A stretch of DNA of 64,000 nt. It comes from JBBRGK01 sp036741355. GTDB taxonomy: Bacteria > Chloroflexota > Dehalococcoidia > CAUJGQ01. The translations under genes were made by a program, and so were the position numbers. The DNA lies in assembly GCA_036741355.1 (NCBI GenBank), contig DAINSK010000005.1, positions 1 through 64,000 of the forward strand, read 5' to 3'. The notes under the pieces are model-generated. The model made no database searches and was not told the DNA's origin. It worked only from the letters and a program-made list of their open reading frames with translations. Positions 41,224 through 49,203 of this stretch are shown in pieces (within the stretch, counting starts at the first letter, position 1; every line of letters starts with the position of its first letter).

Positions 41224-43596
41224 ATGCCCGATAGCGGCGCGCTCGCGGGCCTGCGGGTCGTCGATCTGACCGACGAGAGCGGGCGGTTGGCGGGAAAGCT
41301 GCTCGCCGAGGCCGGTGCGCACCTTGTGCGTTTGCGCGCCGGCGTTTCGGGCGCAGCTATGACCGGGCCGGCCGCAGCCCGCGGGGGCGTCCTCAACTGG
41401 TGGTTCGACGCCGGCACCTACCACGTACCGATGGACCTGGAAACGCCCGAAGATAGGGACCGTTTCAAGGCACTGGTCGCGCGGGCCGACCTGTTAATAG
41501 AAACGGAGCCACCCAACCGTCTGGCTGCGCTGGGGTTGGATTACCCCGAACTGAAGAATCTCAACGAGACGCTCGTGCACGTCTCGCTCACTCCTTTCGG
41601 TCGTCAAGGCCCGCGCGCTGCCTGGCAAGTGAGCGACCTCGTCGCGGGCGCCCTTGGCGGCGTCCTTTCCGTCACGGGAGACCCGGATCTGCCGTTGAGT
41701 GGCTGGGGGCGGCAGACGTTCAACGTCGGCGGCTTCTACGCGGCGATCGCGGGGATGGCAGGCGTCTATGCCGCGCGCGGAACCGGAAGCGGACAGCACA
41801 TCGACCTGTCGCTGCACGAGGCGGTCATCTCCTGCACCGAGCAGGTGCTGATGGGTTGGTTCTACAAAGACCTCATCCCCGGCGTCCAGCGCGAGCCGGC
41901 CGGCATCTACCAGCGCCAGCGGTCGCTGCACTGGTCCGGCGCCTACGACGTGATGTCCTGCGCGACCGGCAACGTCATGGTCACGCTCGTTCCCGGCGCC
42001 CCGGCGCTGATGGCCTGGCTGGCGCAGTCCGGAATGGCGGCTGTCGTCGCTGATATCGTCGCCGGCACGGCGTTGATAACCGAACGCATCCCCGAGTTAA
42101 TGGCGGCGCTGCGCAAATTTGCCGCCACACAACAGGGACACGAGTTTTTCCTTGAAGGCCAGCAGCGTCATCTCGCCTGGGGCGAGGTGCTGACGGTTGC
42201 CGCGGTCGCCGAGACCCTCCAACTCCGGGAGCGCGGATTCTTTCGGCCGGTGCAATGGCCGGGAGCCGAAATTCGCTCGCCTGGTCCGCTGTTCCGTCCC
42301 ACGGGCACGCCGGCGCCACCCGCCGCCCCGCCGCCAGACGGATCAACATCAGTCGACGACGTGCTATCGACGTGGGCGCCCAGAAAAGCCGTGCGGTCGC
42401 GTACAAAAGCTCGCGGCAGGCCGCTTGCAGGCGTACGTGTCCTCGACTTTAGCTGGGTTCTCGCAGGTCCGTTCGCGACCCGCATCCTCGCCGACTTCGG
42501 CGCCGACGTGGTCAAGGTCCAGACGGAGGTGCGGTCGCAGGGAACGAACAGTAGCGAGCATCCTTACCACGCTATGTGGAATCGCGGCAAGCGCAGCGTT
42601 TCGCTAAATATGAAGCACCCGCGAGCGGCGGAGACGTTCCGCAAACTGGCCGAACAGTCGGACATCGTCTACGACAATTTCAGCGCCGGCGTGCTCGACC
42701 GGTGGGGCATTGGCTACGAGTCGGCGCAGCAGTGGAATGATCGCCTCATTTATATAGGCATGGCGGGGGCCGGCCGCGAAGGGCCGTGGCGCGACTTCGT
42801 CACCTACGCGCCGACGATCCACGCGCTAAGCGGCCTGACGCACCTGACCGGGTTACCGGGACAGGAAGACATCGGTTACGGCTTCTCGTATAACGACCAC
42901 GCCAGCGGACTGGCGGGGGCGCTCGCCGCGCTGGAAGCGCTCGAAGCCCGCCGGCGAACCGGTCGCGGCCAGTTCGTCGACCTGTCGCAGTTGGAGGTCG
43001 GCGCGTACGTCCTGGGCCCCGCATACGTGGACTACCTGAATAACGGCCGTGAGGCGCAACCGGCCGGCAACCGCGATCCCTTTGAAGACTTCGCACCAAA
43101 CGACGTGTACCGCTGCCGTGAAGACCGCTGGCTGGCAATAACCGCGCGCGACGACCGCGAATGGCGGTGCCTGTGCGCGGTAATTCGCGTCGCCGGGCTC
43201 GATGAAGACCACCGTCTTACAACCGTAGATGGCCGTCGCGAGCATCGCGCTTATATCAACGAACGGATCAGCGCCTGGGCGTCCGGCCAGGACGCCCGCC
43301 AGGCGATGCGCTCGCTTCAGGCAACGGGAGTACCGGCGGGAATGGTGCAGAACACGCGGGACATGGCGGAAGCTGACGAGCAGCTCGCCGCCCGCGAGTG
43401 GCTGGCGGAGGTCGAGCACGCTGTCCTCGGCCGGCGGTACACCGACCGCTTTCCCGCGCGATTCGAGGGCACGCCGCTGGGGCCGTACACCGCGTCGCCT
43501 GTTTACGGGCAGGATACGTTCGAGGTTTACCGCGAACTGCTGGGTCTTTCCGATGAGCAGATCGCCGAGGCAGTCGGCGACGGCTTGTTCGCCTAA
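41224..43596 (+). CDS. Two-domain family III CoA-transferase (fused A and B)
   Basis: 790 aa; TTG 41221 is an alternative start. Domain 1 (residues ~5-370) starts LAGLRVVDLTDESGRLAGKL and has Asn where the catalytic Asp belongs (TFNVGGFYAAIAG). Domain 2 (~400-785) starts LAGVRVLDFSWVLAGPFATR, contains VVKVQTE, NMKHPRAAETFRKLAEQS and the catalytic Asp in FSYNDHASGLAGA with TGRGQFVDLSQLE. So the domain order and the inactive/active pattern match the separate A/B genes in the first region, in fused form. It probably acts with the aminotransferase that follows 93 bases later. Confidence 0.88.
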   Translation: MPDSGALAGLRVVDLTDESGRLAGKLLAEAGAHLVRLRAGVSGAAMTGPAAARGGVLNWWFDAGTYHVPMDLETPEDRDRFKALVARADLLIETEPPNRLAALGLDYPELKNLNETLVHVSLTPFGRQGPRAAWQVSDLVAGALGGVLSVTGDPDLPLSGWGRQTFNVGGFYAAIAGMAGVYAARGTGSGQHIDLSLHEAVISCTEQVLMGWFYKDLIPGVQREPAGIYQRQRSLHWSGAYDVMSCATGNVMVTLVPGAPALMAWLAQSGMAAVVADIVAGTALITERIPELMAALRKFAATQQGHEFFLEGQQRHLAWGEVLTVAAVAETLQLRERGFFRPVQWPGAEIRSPGPLFRPTGTPAPPAAPPPDGSTSVDDVLSTWAPRKAVRSRTKARGRPLAGVRVLDFSWVLAGPFATRILADFGADVVKVQTEVRSQGTNSSEHPYHAMWNRGKRSVSLNMKHPRAAETFRKLAEQSDIVYDNFSAGVLDRWGIGYESAQQWNDRLIYIGMAGAGREGPWRDFVTYAPTIHALSGLTHLTGLPGQEDIGYGFSYNDHASGLAGALAALEALEARRRTGRGQFVDLSQLEVGAYVLGPAYVDYLNNGREAQPAGNRDPFEDFAPNDVYRCREDRWLAITARDDREWRCLCAVIRVAGLDEDHRLTTVDGRREHRAYINERISAWASGQDARQAMRSLQATGVPAGMVQNTRDMAEADEQLAAREWLAEVEHAVLGRRYTDRFPARFEGTPLGPYTASPVYGQDTFEVYRELLGLSDEQIAEAVGDGLFA

Positions 43597-43689
43597 GAAG
43601 ATACGCGCGTGGACCAGTTGCCTTGACAGGTTGGTTCTTCGGGGATACAAGGACGCAACCGGCACTGTCGCCGAAACCGGGAGGCCGCC

Positions 43690-45084
43690 ATGGTGGACAA
43701 CCTCGTAGAACCCATGTCGCGCGCGGAAGTTGACGGCTACGTCCGGCGCGGACTGGACCACCTCTGGAAACACACGCAGCAGTTAAACGAACTCTCTAAA
43801 CCGGACGGCATGCTGATCTTCACCGATGGCGAAGGCGTCCGCCTGCGGGAAGCCTCGGGACGCACCTTCATCGACTCTATGTCCGGGCTGTGGGTGGTCG
43901 CCATCGGACACGGCCGTACGGAGCTGGCTGACGTTGCTGCCGAGCAGATGCGCCGCTTGGCCTACGTCAACACCTTCGCGTACACGACGCTTCCGGCCAT
44001 CGACCTCGCCACCAAGCTCGCGGAACTGGCGCCCGGCTCGATCTCACGTTTCTACTTCGCAAACTCGGGCTCAGAGGCGGTCGAGACCGCCGTTCGCATC
44101 GCGAAGCAGTATCACTACAACCGCGGCGACAAGAAGCGCTACAAAGTCATCAGCCGGCGGGGCTCTTACCACGGAATGACGGCGGGGGCGCTGAGCCTGA
44201 ACAATTCCGCTTATGTCAACCGCGCGCCGTTCGAGCCGCTCGTGCCCGGCAGCGTCCACGTGCCGGGGGTGAATTGCTACCGTTGCCCGTATGAGAAGAC
44301 CTATCCCGAGTGCGGCGTCTTCTGCGCCCGGACGATCGAGCAGACGATCAAGTTCGAGAACCCCGAGACGATCGCGGCGATCATCGCCGAGCCTATCTCT
44401 TCCGCAAATGGAACCTTCGTGCCGCCGGACGAGTACTGGCCAATCCTGCGCGAGCTCTGCGACCGCTACGGCATCCTCCTGATCGCCGACGAAGTGATCA
44501 ACGGCTTCGGACGGACCGGCAAGTGGTTCGCGGTCGAGCACACCGGCGTCGTCCCGGACCTGATGACCGTCGCCAAGGGGATCAGCAGCGGTTACCTGCC
44601 GATCTCGGCGGTGATGGCGAAGGAAGAGGTCTCGGCCGCGTTCGTCGGCGACGCCAAGCAGGCGCTGGTGGGCGGCATCACGTTCGGGACTCACCCCGTC
44701 GCGTGCGCCGTCGCCCTCGCCAACATCCAGATCATCGAGCGGGAGGGGATGGTTGAAAACGCCCGTATTCAGGACGAGTACATGCGCGAGGAGCTACGCC
44801 GGCTCAAGGAGTACCACCCATCGATCGGCGACGTTCGCGGTATGGGCCTGCTCGTGGCGGTCGAGCTGGTGAAGAATCGCGAAACCAAGGAGCAGTTCAC
44901 CGAGGCAGACGACCTGAACCACAAAATGACCGATGCCCTCAAGCGGCGCGGGCTGCTGAGTCGGGCCGGAGCCAACATCGCGCTGGCGCCGCCGCTCTGC
45001 ATCCGGCGCGAGGAGGTAGACGAGATCGTCGGCATCGTGGACGAGGCAATCGGCGAGGTCGAGGCTACGTTGGGTATGGATTAG
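43690..45084 (+). CDS. Class III pyridoxal-phosphate aminotransferase
   Basis: 464 aa. Motifs: SMSGLWVVAIGHGRTELADV, FANSGSEAVETAVRIAKQYH, the SRRGSYHGMTAGALSLNN turn, and the cofactor Asp in LLIADEVINGFGRTG with the Schiff-base Lys in TVAKGISSGYLPISAV. A Cys-rich insertion (GVNCYRCPYEKTYPECGVFC) is typical of the omega-amino-acid:pyruvate/beta-alanine group. It transfers an amino group from an omega-amino acid or amine to a keto acid in the cytoplasm. The pairing with a CoA-transferase suggests degradation of an amino acid to a CoA ester. Confidence 0.92.
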   Translation: MVDNLVEPMSRAEVDGYVRRGLDHLWKHTQQLNELSKPDGMLIFTDGEGVRLREASGRTFIDSMSGLWVVAIGHGRTELADVAAEQMRRLAYVNTFAYTTLPAIDLATKLAELAPGSISRFYFANSGSEAVETAVRIAKQYHYNRGDKKRYKVISRRGSYHGMTAGALSLNNSAYVNRAPFEPLVPGSVHVPGVNCYRCPYEKTYPECGVFCARTIEQTIKFENPETIAAIIAEPISSANGTFVPPDEYWPILRELCDRYGILLIADEVINGFGRTGKWFAVEHTGVVPDLMTVAKGISSGYLPISAVMAKEEVSAAFVGDAKQALVGGITFGTHPVACAVALANIQIIEREGMVENARIQDEYMREELRRLKEYHPSIGDVRGMGLLVAVELVKNRETKEQFTEADDLNHKMTDALKRRGLLSRAGANIALAPPLCIRREEVDEIVGIVDEAIGEVEATLGMD

Positions 45085-45107
45085 CCGGACAAGCGACGTG
45101 GGAGTCG

Positions 45108-45434
45108 CTACTGCTCCCGATAGTCGGGTACGCAGAGCCGGCAATCGCCCAGATGTGCGAGCCGTTGACCTCGCGGACATGGGTTTCCGGGTGTCAGGCT
45201 CGGCAAAAAGAGGCTTGTGTACACCGGCGCGAAAAAGGCGCTGCTCATGCCCGCCGCGTAGCCGGTCACTTCGCCGGCGTCCTGCGCTTCGGCGAGTTCT
45301 CTGCGCGCCTCGGACACCAAATCTTCGGGTGCCCGATAGCCCTCTGCGGCGCTGATGGGGACAGCGTAGAAACCGCCCACGCCGTCTGTTAGCAGGAGCA
45401 CCGGTTCTTGCCCCACGCCCGTCGGCTCCGTCAT
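45108..45434 (-). CDS. Small unknown protein, YAVP family member 1 (108 aa)
   Basis: Start taken as ATG 45434 (TEPTGVGQEPVLLLTDGVGG) since the longer frame has no extra conservation. The pattern PVLLLTDGVGGFYAVPISAA followed by an acidic helix (EDLVSEARRELAEAQD) and EVTGYAAG recurs in shorter form in the next gene. It ends with a Cys-containing tail (CRLCVPDYREQ). Small proteins with a strand, Y(A/L)(V/I)P and a helix are common near lineage-specific clusters in Chloroflexota. Function unknown. Confidence 0.5.
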   Translation of the reverse strand: MTEPTGVGQEPVLLLTDGVGGFYAVPISAAEGYRAPEDLVSEARRELAEAQDAGEVTGYAAGMSSAFFAPVYTSLFLPSLTPGNPCPRGQRLAHLGDCRLCVPDYREQ

Positions 45435-45492
45435 CGCTGCCCCTCCAACTAGCATGAACGCGCGTTACTGGGGAGGCTCGCCCTGTGTACCA

Positions 45493-45744
45493 TCATCTGC
45501 CGCCGACGAAGATAATCCCGTGGCGTTCGCCGAGAATGTTCGCCGGCTGCAGAGTAATGGGCGCGTAGCCCAGCACATGGAAGCTGGCAAGCTCACGGCC
45601 GGGGGGGATAGGCTGCGCGTTGAGGTAGCCCTGGACTTCGTCCGTCTCCGGCACCTCGCACTGCTGCAGTAGTTCGCGTGGAATGGCATACAGGGTGGCG
45701 TCATCGCTTCGGATGACGAGCGCGTCGGTAGTGGAGTGTGTCAT
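45493..45744 (-). CDS. Small unknown protein, YAIP family member 2 (83 aa)
   Basis: Start at ATG 45744 (THSTTDALVIRSDDATLYAI) following AGGAGCGACAG. It shares with its neighbour the strand ALVIRSDDATLYAIP, an acidic Val-Pro-Glu segment (QQCEVPETDEVQGYL) and a similar hydrophobic end (ILGERHGIIFVGGR). Two adjacent related genes suggest duplication or a two-peptide system. No export signal is evident. Confidence 0.5.
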   Translation of the reverse strand: MTHSTTDALVIRSDDATLYAIPRELLQQCEVPETDEVQGYLNAQPIPPGRELASFHVLGYAPITLQPANILGERHGIIFVGGR

Positions 45745-45806
45745 GCTGTCGCTCCTGTCTGTGTTCGTTTTGTCTGCCAAATGCGGTGTAGGTGACAAGG
45801 TGGTCG

Positions 45807-45990
45807 TCACCGTTGGGTCATCGCCTGCTTTGCCGGGCTAGTCATCTTCGCCTTCGCGTCAGGCACGCCCGCCGGTTCAAAGCAGATGACGAAGGAGCGC
45901 TTGCCGACCGGAACCCACAGCTCATCTTTGACAGCGGACTGCGCGTTGGTGCGACCCGGCACCGTCACGAGTGCACCCCGTGTCTGCAGG
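45807..45990 (-). pseudogene. Detached C-terminal tail of a secreted protein
   Basis: Directly after the stop of the duplicated secreted protein, a frame reads GALVTVPGRTNAQSAVKDEL, WVPVGKRSFVICFEPAGVPD and AKAKMTSPAKQAMTQR. The part from VICFEPAGVPDAKAKM matches the remnant at 46948-47115 (YVIDFAPAGTADASAKLTAI). Both look like the last domain of the same family, one here separated by a stop and one left without its front part. Confidence 0.45.
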
Positions 45991-46935
45991 TTAGCCGCAG
46001 GAAAACGGGTCGGGCAGCAGGGTGAGCGTCCGTGCGTCCCCGGCGACGAGGAAGAGTTCAAACGAGTGGCCGGTAATGCCGGGCACCAGACCCCCATACG
46101 ACCCGCTCAGGTGGTATGTGGTGCTCAGCACCTCGATGAGCGACCCACCCGGGTTGTCCGGCTGGAACTCCCGGCCGCGCTCGTCGCGCACCTTGAGCGT
46201 GCCTGCCACGGCCGCGGCGTCGGTGCCGATATCGGTCGCGTCGTAGAACACCACCAGCCACATGCCGCTGCCGCTGGCGTCCGTGCCGCCGATGGTTTTC
46301 GTCCACAGCCCGCCGGTGACGATGATGGCAAACGGTGTCCCTTCATTGCAGGTGGTCACCTGCTGGCCGACCAGCGTATCCGCCGGGGTACCGGTCTGAG
46401 CACTGACTCCGCCACGACTGCTGCCGGCGGCAGCGCCCGTACCCGCGCCGCTGCAGGAGAACGGGTCGGGCAGCAGGGTGAGCGTCCGTGCGTCCCCGGC
46501 GACGAGGAAGAGTTCAAACGAGTGGCCGGTAATGCCGGGCACCAGACCCCCATACGACCCGCTCAGGTGGTATGTGGTGCTCAGCACCTCGATGAGCGAC
46601 CCACCCGGGTTGTCCGGCTGGAACTCCCGGCCGCGCTCGTCGCGCACCTTGAGCGTGCCTGCCACGGCCGCGGCGTCGGTGCCGATATCGGTCGCGTCGT
46701 AGAACACCACCAGCCACATGCCGCTGCCGCTGGCGTCCGTGCCGCCGATGGTTTTCGTCCACAGCCCGCCGGTGACGATGATGGCAAACGGTGTCCCTTC
46801 ATTGCAGGTGGTCACCTGCTGGCCGACCAGCGTATCCGCCGGGGTACCTGTCTGAGCACTGACTCCGCCAACGCCTGTGACAGCGAACAGGACAACGAGG
46901 GACGTGACCGGGATGAACAGTAAGCGATGGACCAT
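45991..46935 (-). CDS. Secreted protein with two near-identical tandem domains (314 aa)
   Basis: The signal peptide VHRLLFIPVTSLVVLFAVTG is cleaved near VSAQ. Two copies of a ~140-residue beta domain follow: GTPADTLVGQQVTTCNEGTP, FAIIVTGGLWTKTIGGTDAS, MWLVVFYDATDIGTDAAAV, GREFQPDNPGGSLIEVLSTT and LFLVAGDARTLTLLPDPFSC. They are separated by a short Gly/Ala linker. The duplicated DNA is almost perfect (see the repeat entry), so the second domain arose very recently. Two cysteines per domain could form one disulfide. Function unknown; probably exposed outside the cell. Confidence 0.7.
   Translation of the reverse strand: MVHRLLFIPVTSLVVLFAVTGVGGVSAQTGTPADTLVGQQVTTCNEGTPFAIIVTGGLWTKTIGGTDASGSGMWLVVFYDATDIGTDAAAVAGTLKVRDERGREFQPDNPGGSLIEVLSTTYHLSGSYGGLVPGITGHSFELFLVAGDARTLTLLPDPFSCSGAGTGAAAGSSRGGVSAQTGTPADTLVGQQVTTCNEGTPFAIIVTGGLWTKTIGGTDASGSGMWLVVFYDATDIGTDAAAVAGTLKVRDERGREFQPDNPGGSLIEVLSTTYHLSGSYGGLVPGITGHSFELFLVAGDARTLTLLPDPFSCG
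46005..46880. repeat. Tandem duplication: two ~420-bp copies, period 456 bp
   Basis: Copies at 46005-46424 and 46461-46880 match base for base apart from one visible difference (G at 46393 against T at 46849). The 36-bp spacer encodes the linker. The repeat keeps the reading frame of the secreted protein (456 is divisible by three). Recent duplication, or possibly an assembly artefact. Confidence 0.9.
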
Positions 46936-46947
46936 GGTATGCCTCCT

Positions 46948-47115
46948 CTACCTTGAACGGGAATGATCAGGCTGGTTACGGGGCAGCGCCTGCCTGGCAA
47001 TCGCCGTGAGCTTCGCGCTGGCATCCGCCGTGCCTGCCGGCGCGAAGTCGATGACGTAGCAGCGGTCTACCGTCAGCACGCTGAGATCATCACGGGCGCT
47101 CGCTCTGGCGAAGAA
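46948..47115 (-). pseudogene. Remnant of a paralogous secreted protein
   Basis: The minus frame reads FFARASARDDLSVLTV, DRCYVIDFAPAGTADASAKL and TAIARQALPRNQ before TAG. It resembles the tail at 45807-45990. No signal peptide or start is found upstream in the same frame. The rest of 46936-47339 has no gene that I can support, except the promoter-like block at 47238-47320. Confidence 0.4.
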
Positions 47116-47237
47116 CCCGTATGCGCGCCGATGGGTGTGCCAGCTTTTTCACGGATGCTTTTCCTTTCGTCCGCACTTCCACTTGTACGCATCGGTGAAC
47201 GCGTCACGTTTCTCGGCGTTCCCGGGGCTGCGGGGCT

Positions 47238-47320
47238 AGCTATATGATCCGGCACGCTCGCGACGCCGACCATGACGGCTAGCCACACACCTTCCACATA
47301 GTTTCGCGTGGGTGGAATGG
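47238..47320 (-). promoter_or_regulatory. Copy 2 of an 83-bp conserved upstream block
   Basis: Aligns without gaps to 49018-49100 (about four of five bases identical). On the minus strand it contains a tandem pair ATGTGGAAGGTGTGTGG, two TGTGG half-sites one helical turn apart, then the shared TAGCCGTCATGG and CATATAGCT segments. It lies upstream of the decayed gene at 46948-47115. Confidence 0.55.
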
Positions 47321-47339
47321 GGCTCCGTCGCCTGCTGGC

Positions 47340-48965
47340 CTAGAGGCGGCCGGCGGCTGCCCGTGCCAGGGTCAGCAGCTTAGCGGTTGGGGCGCCGTTC
47401 TCGAAGGCCTTGTCGGCAGGCGTGACGGTGATCTCGAAGAGCGTCGCCCCCTTGAGGACGTACAACGCGAGCCCGCCGGCAACGAACGCTTTGTCGCCGA
47501 CGCCCGCAACATCCTTAACGTCGCCCGTGTGGAACGCGGTGAAGTAGAACTTTCCGGCGCCCGTGCCGTAGCTGTCGATGCCGACATGCGAGCCGTCCGC
47601 GGCACCATACCGGCAGGCCAGCTCCCGATTCTCGGTCTTGACAACCGGGGCGCCCAAGATGGCTTCCGCCTCCGGCTGCGTCACCAACGTGCAGACATCA
47701 AGTCCGCCCGCCTGCGCTGCGGTCGGCTTCGCCGCGCCGGCGCCTGTCCTGGCAGGCGGATTCGCGGCTGCCTCTGCGGGGCCGGGAGCTAACGGCCATA
47801 CTTTGACCACGTGGTCGTCTCCGGTGCCGACCCCTGCGAGGAGCTGTCCGTCCGCGCTGAAGGCGAACGCATCATGAATCGCCTGGTTTAGCGCCGTGGT
47901 GATGGGGACCGCTTTCCAGGTGGCCGCATCCCAGAGGTCGAGCCCGAAGATGCCGCTACCGGCGAGGTACTTCCCGTCGGAGCTGAAGGCGACGGAGTTC
48001 ACGTCATTGTGGTCACTGCTCTGGTGAACCAGGGTCTTCGGCCCCGTACCCGCCGGCAGATCCCACACGGTGATGTCGTTGAGGCCGCCACCGGCTACGT
48101 GCTTGCCGTCGGGGCTGAAGGCCACGCTGTTGACGCGGGACGCCTGGCCCGTCAGGGTTGCGCCCTTCTGGCCCGTCGCCACATCCCACAGGGTAACCGC
48201 GTTCGCGGGACCAGCGCTGGCCAGGGTCTTGCCGTCCGGGCTGAAGGACAGGCTGCGCGTGGCGACCGTCTCCGGCGAGGACTGCGCCTGGGTGCTCTCT
48301 ACCAGAAGCTTGAGGAGTTGGCCCGTCCCGGGATCCAAAAGCTGGAGGCTCTTGGAGTCCCCGACTGCCAGCACTTTTCCATCCGGGCTGAAAGCGAGCG
48401 AGCTAGCGCCGCCGCCCGAGCCGGCCGAGTTAAAGACGAACTTCTCGAACAGGGGTTGGCCCGTCGCCACGTCCCACACCACCAGCGGAGGCCCGTCCTT
48501 CGCAATCCGCTTACCGTCCGGACTGAAGACGAGCGTGCGGAGATTGAAGGATCTGTTCGCATCCCTGGCGTTCGGCGACTTGAGCGTCTTAAGCGGCTGC
48601 CCCGTGGCGGCGTCCCACAACTGGACGAATGCATCCTGGCCGCCGGCGGCGAGGATCTTCCCGTCCGGGCTGAATGCTACCGCGCTGATCGGGCCACCGA
48701 GACCGGCGAATTGCTTTGGCGCGGACGCGCCCACAATGAGCACGCTCGACTGTGCCGGCTGCTGTGCAGAAGCGGCGGCGCCGGCTCGGCCGGCGGTACC
48801 CGCTTGTGCCTGGGTCGTCGCCACAACAGACGCCGCGCTGGGCTGGACGGCAGCGACGCCGGCAGCCGGTGCCGAGCTCGTGGGGGTGTGTCCTTTCGGG
48901 GAGCTGCTGCAGGCCGCACCGGCCAGGGACAGAACCAGGGCGCACACCAGAAGAGAAAGACGCAT
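47340..48965 (-). CDS. WD40-repeat lipoprotein with a C-terminal DUF3558-like domain
   Basis: 541 aa. Signal peptide and lipobox (LSLAGAACSSSP) predict a surface lipoprotein. A Ser/Thr/Ala/Gln linker of ~60 residues leads to about seven WD40 blades, each with SPDGK and a following LWD, VWD or similar (FSPDGKILAAGGQDAFVQLW; FSPDGKTLASAGPANAVTLW). The last ~140 residues (GGLDVCTLVTQPEAEAILG, ELACRYGAADGSHVGID) resemble the DUF3558/PknH-type extracellular domain. Divergent from the XRE/NB-ARC regulator, with the conserved upstream block in between. Likely an envelope sensor or scaffold. Confidence 0.8.
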   Translation of the reverse strand: MRLSLLVCALVLSLAGAACSSSPKGHTPTSSAPAAGVAAVQPSAASVVATTQAQAGTAGRAGAAASAQQPAQSSVLIVGASAPKQFAGLGGPISAVAFSPDGKILAAGGQDAFVQLWDAATGQPLKTLKSPNARDANRSFNLRTLVFSPDGKRIAKDGPPLVVWDVATGQPLFEKFVFNSAGSGGGASSLAFSPDGKVLAVGDSKSLQLLDPGTGQLLKLLVESTQAQSSPETVATRSLSFSPDGKTLASAGPANAVTLWDVATGQKGATLTGQASRVNSVAFSPDGKHVAGGGLNDITVWDLPAGTGPKTLVHQSSDHNDVNSVAFSSDGKYLAGSGIFGLDLWDAATWKAVPITTALNQAIHDAFAFSADGQLLAGVGTGDDHVVKVWPLAPGPAEAAANPPARTGAGAAKPTAAQAGGLDVCTLVTQPEAEAILGAPVVKTENRELACRYGAADGSHVGIDSYGTGAGKFYFTAFHTGDVKDVAGVGDKAFVAGGLALYVLKGATLFEITVTPADKAFENGAPTAKLLTLARAAAGRL

Positions 48966-49017
48966 GGTGGATGCCTCCCACGTTAAACGCTCGGACCGCC
49001 TGTTTCAGGTGCGGCCA

Positions 49018-49100
49018 GCTATATGGTCCGCCACTTCAGCAGCAGCGGCCATGACGGCTAACCACATACCTGCCACATACTTTCTCGTGCGTGGAGCGGC
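49018..49100 (-). promoter_or_regulatory. Copy 1 of an 83-bp conserved upstream block (candidate operator)
   Basis: Within the 238-bp gap between the WD40 lipoprotein gene and the divergent XRE regulator. On the minus strand it shows a direct repeat GTATGTGGCAGGTATGTGG with ten bases between repeats, the spacing expected for one protein face. The same block occurs at 47238-47320. The regulator encoded next to it is the obvious candidate to bind, but that is inference. Confidence 0.55.
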
Positions 49101-49203
49101 TACCGCGCCTGCATCGCCGACACCGGATTACCGGGGGTGCTACTATGGCCAGCAGACCGATAGTCCCTGTCGGGATGGTTATTGTTTAGGGAGTGGCATT
49201 GAA

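Noticed and set aside
45886..46923. Plus-strand ORF of 345 aa with internal repeats
   Set aside because: Mirror of the duplicated secreted protein on the minus strand, which has a signal peptide and sensible composition.
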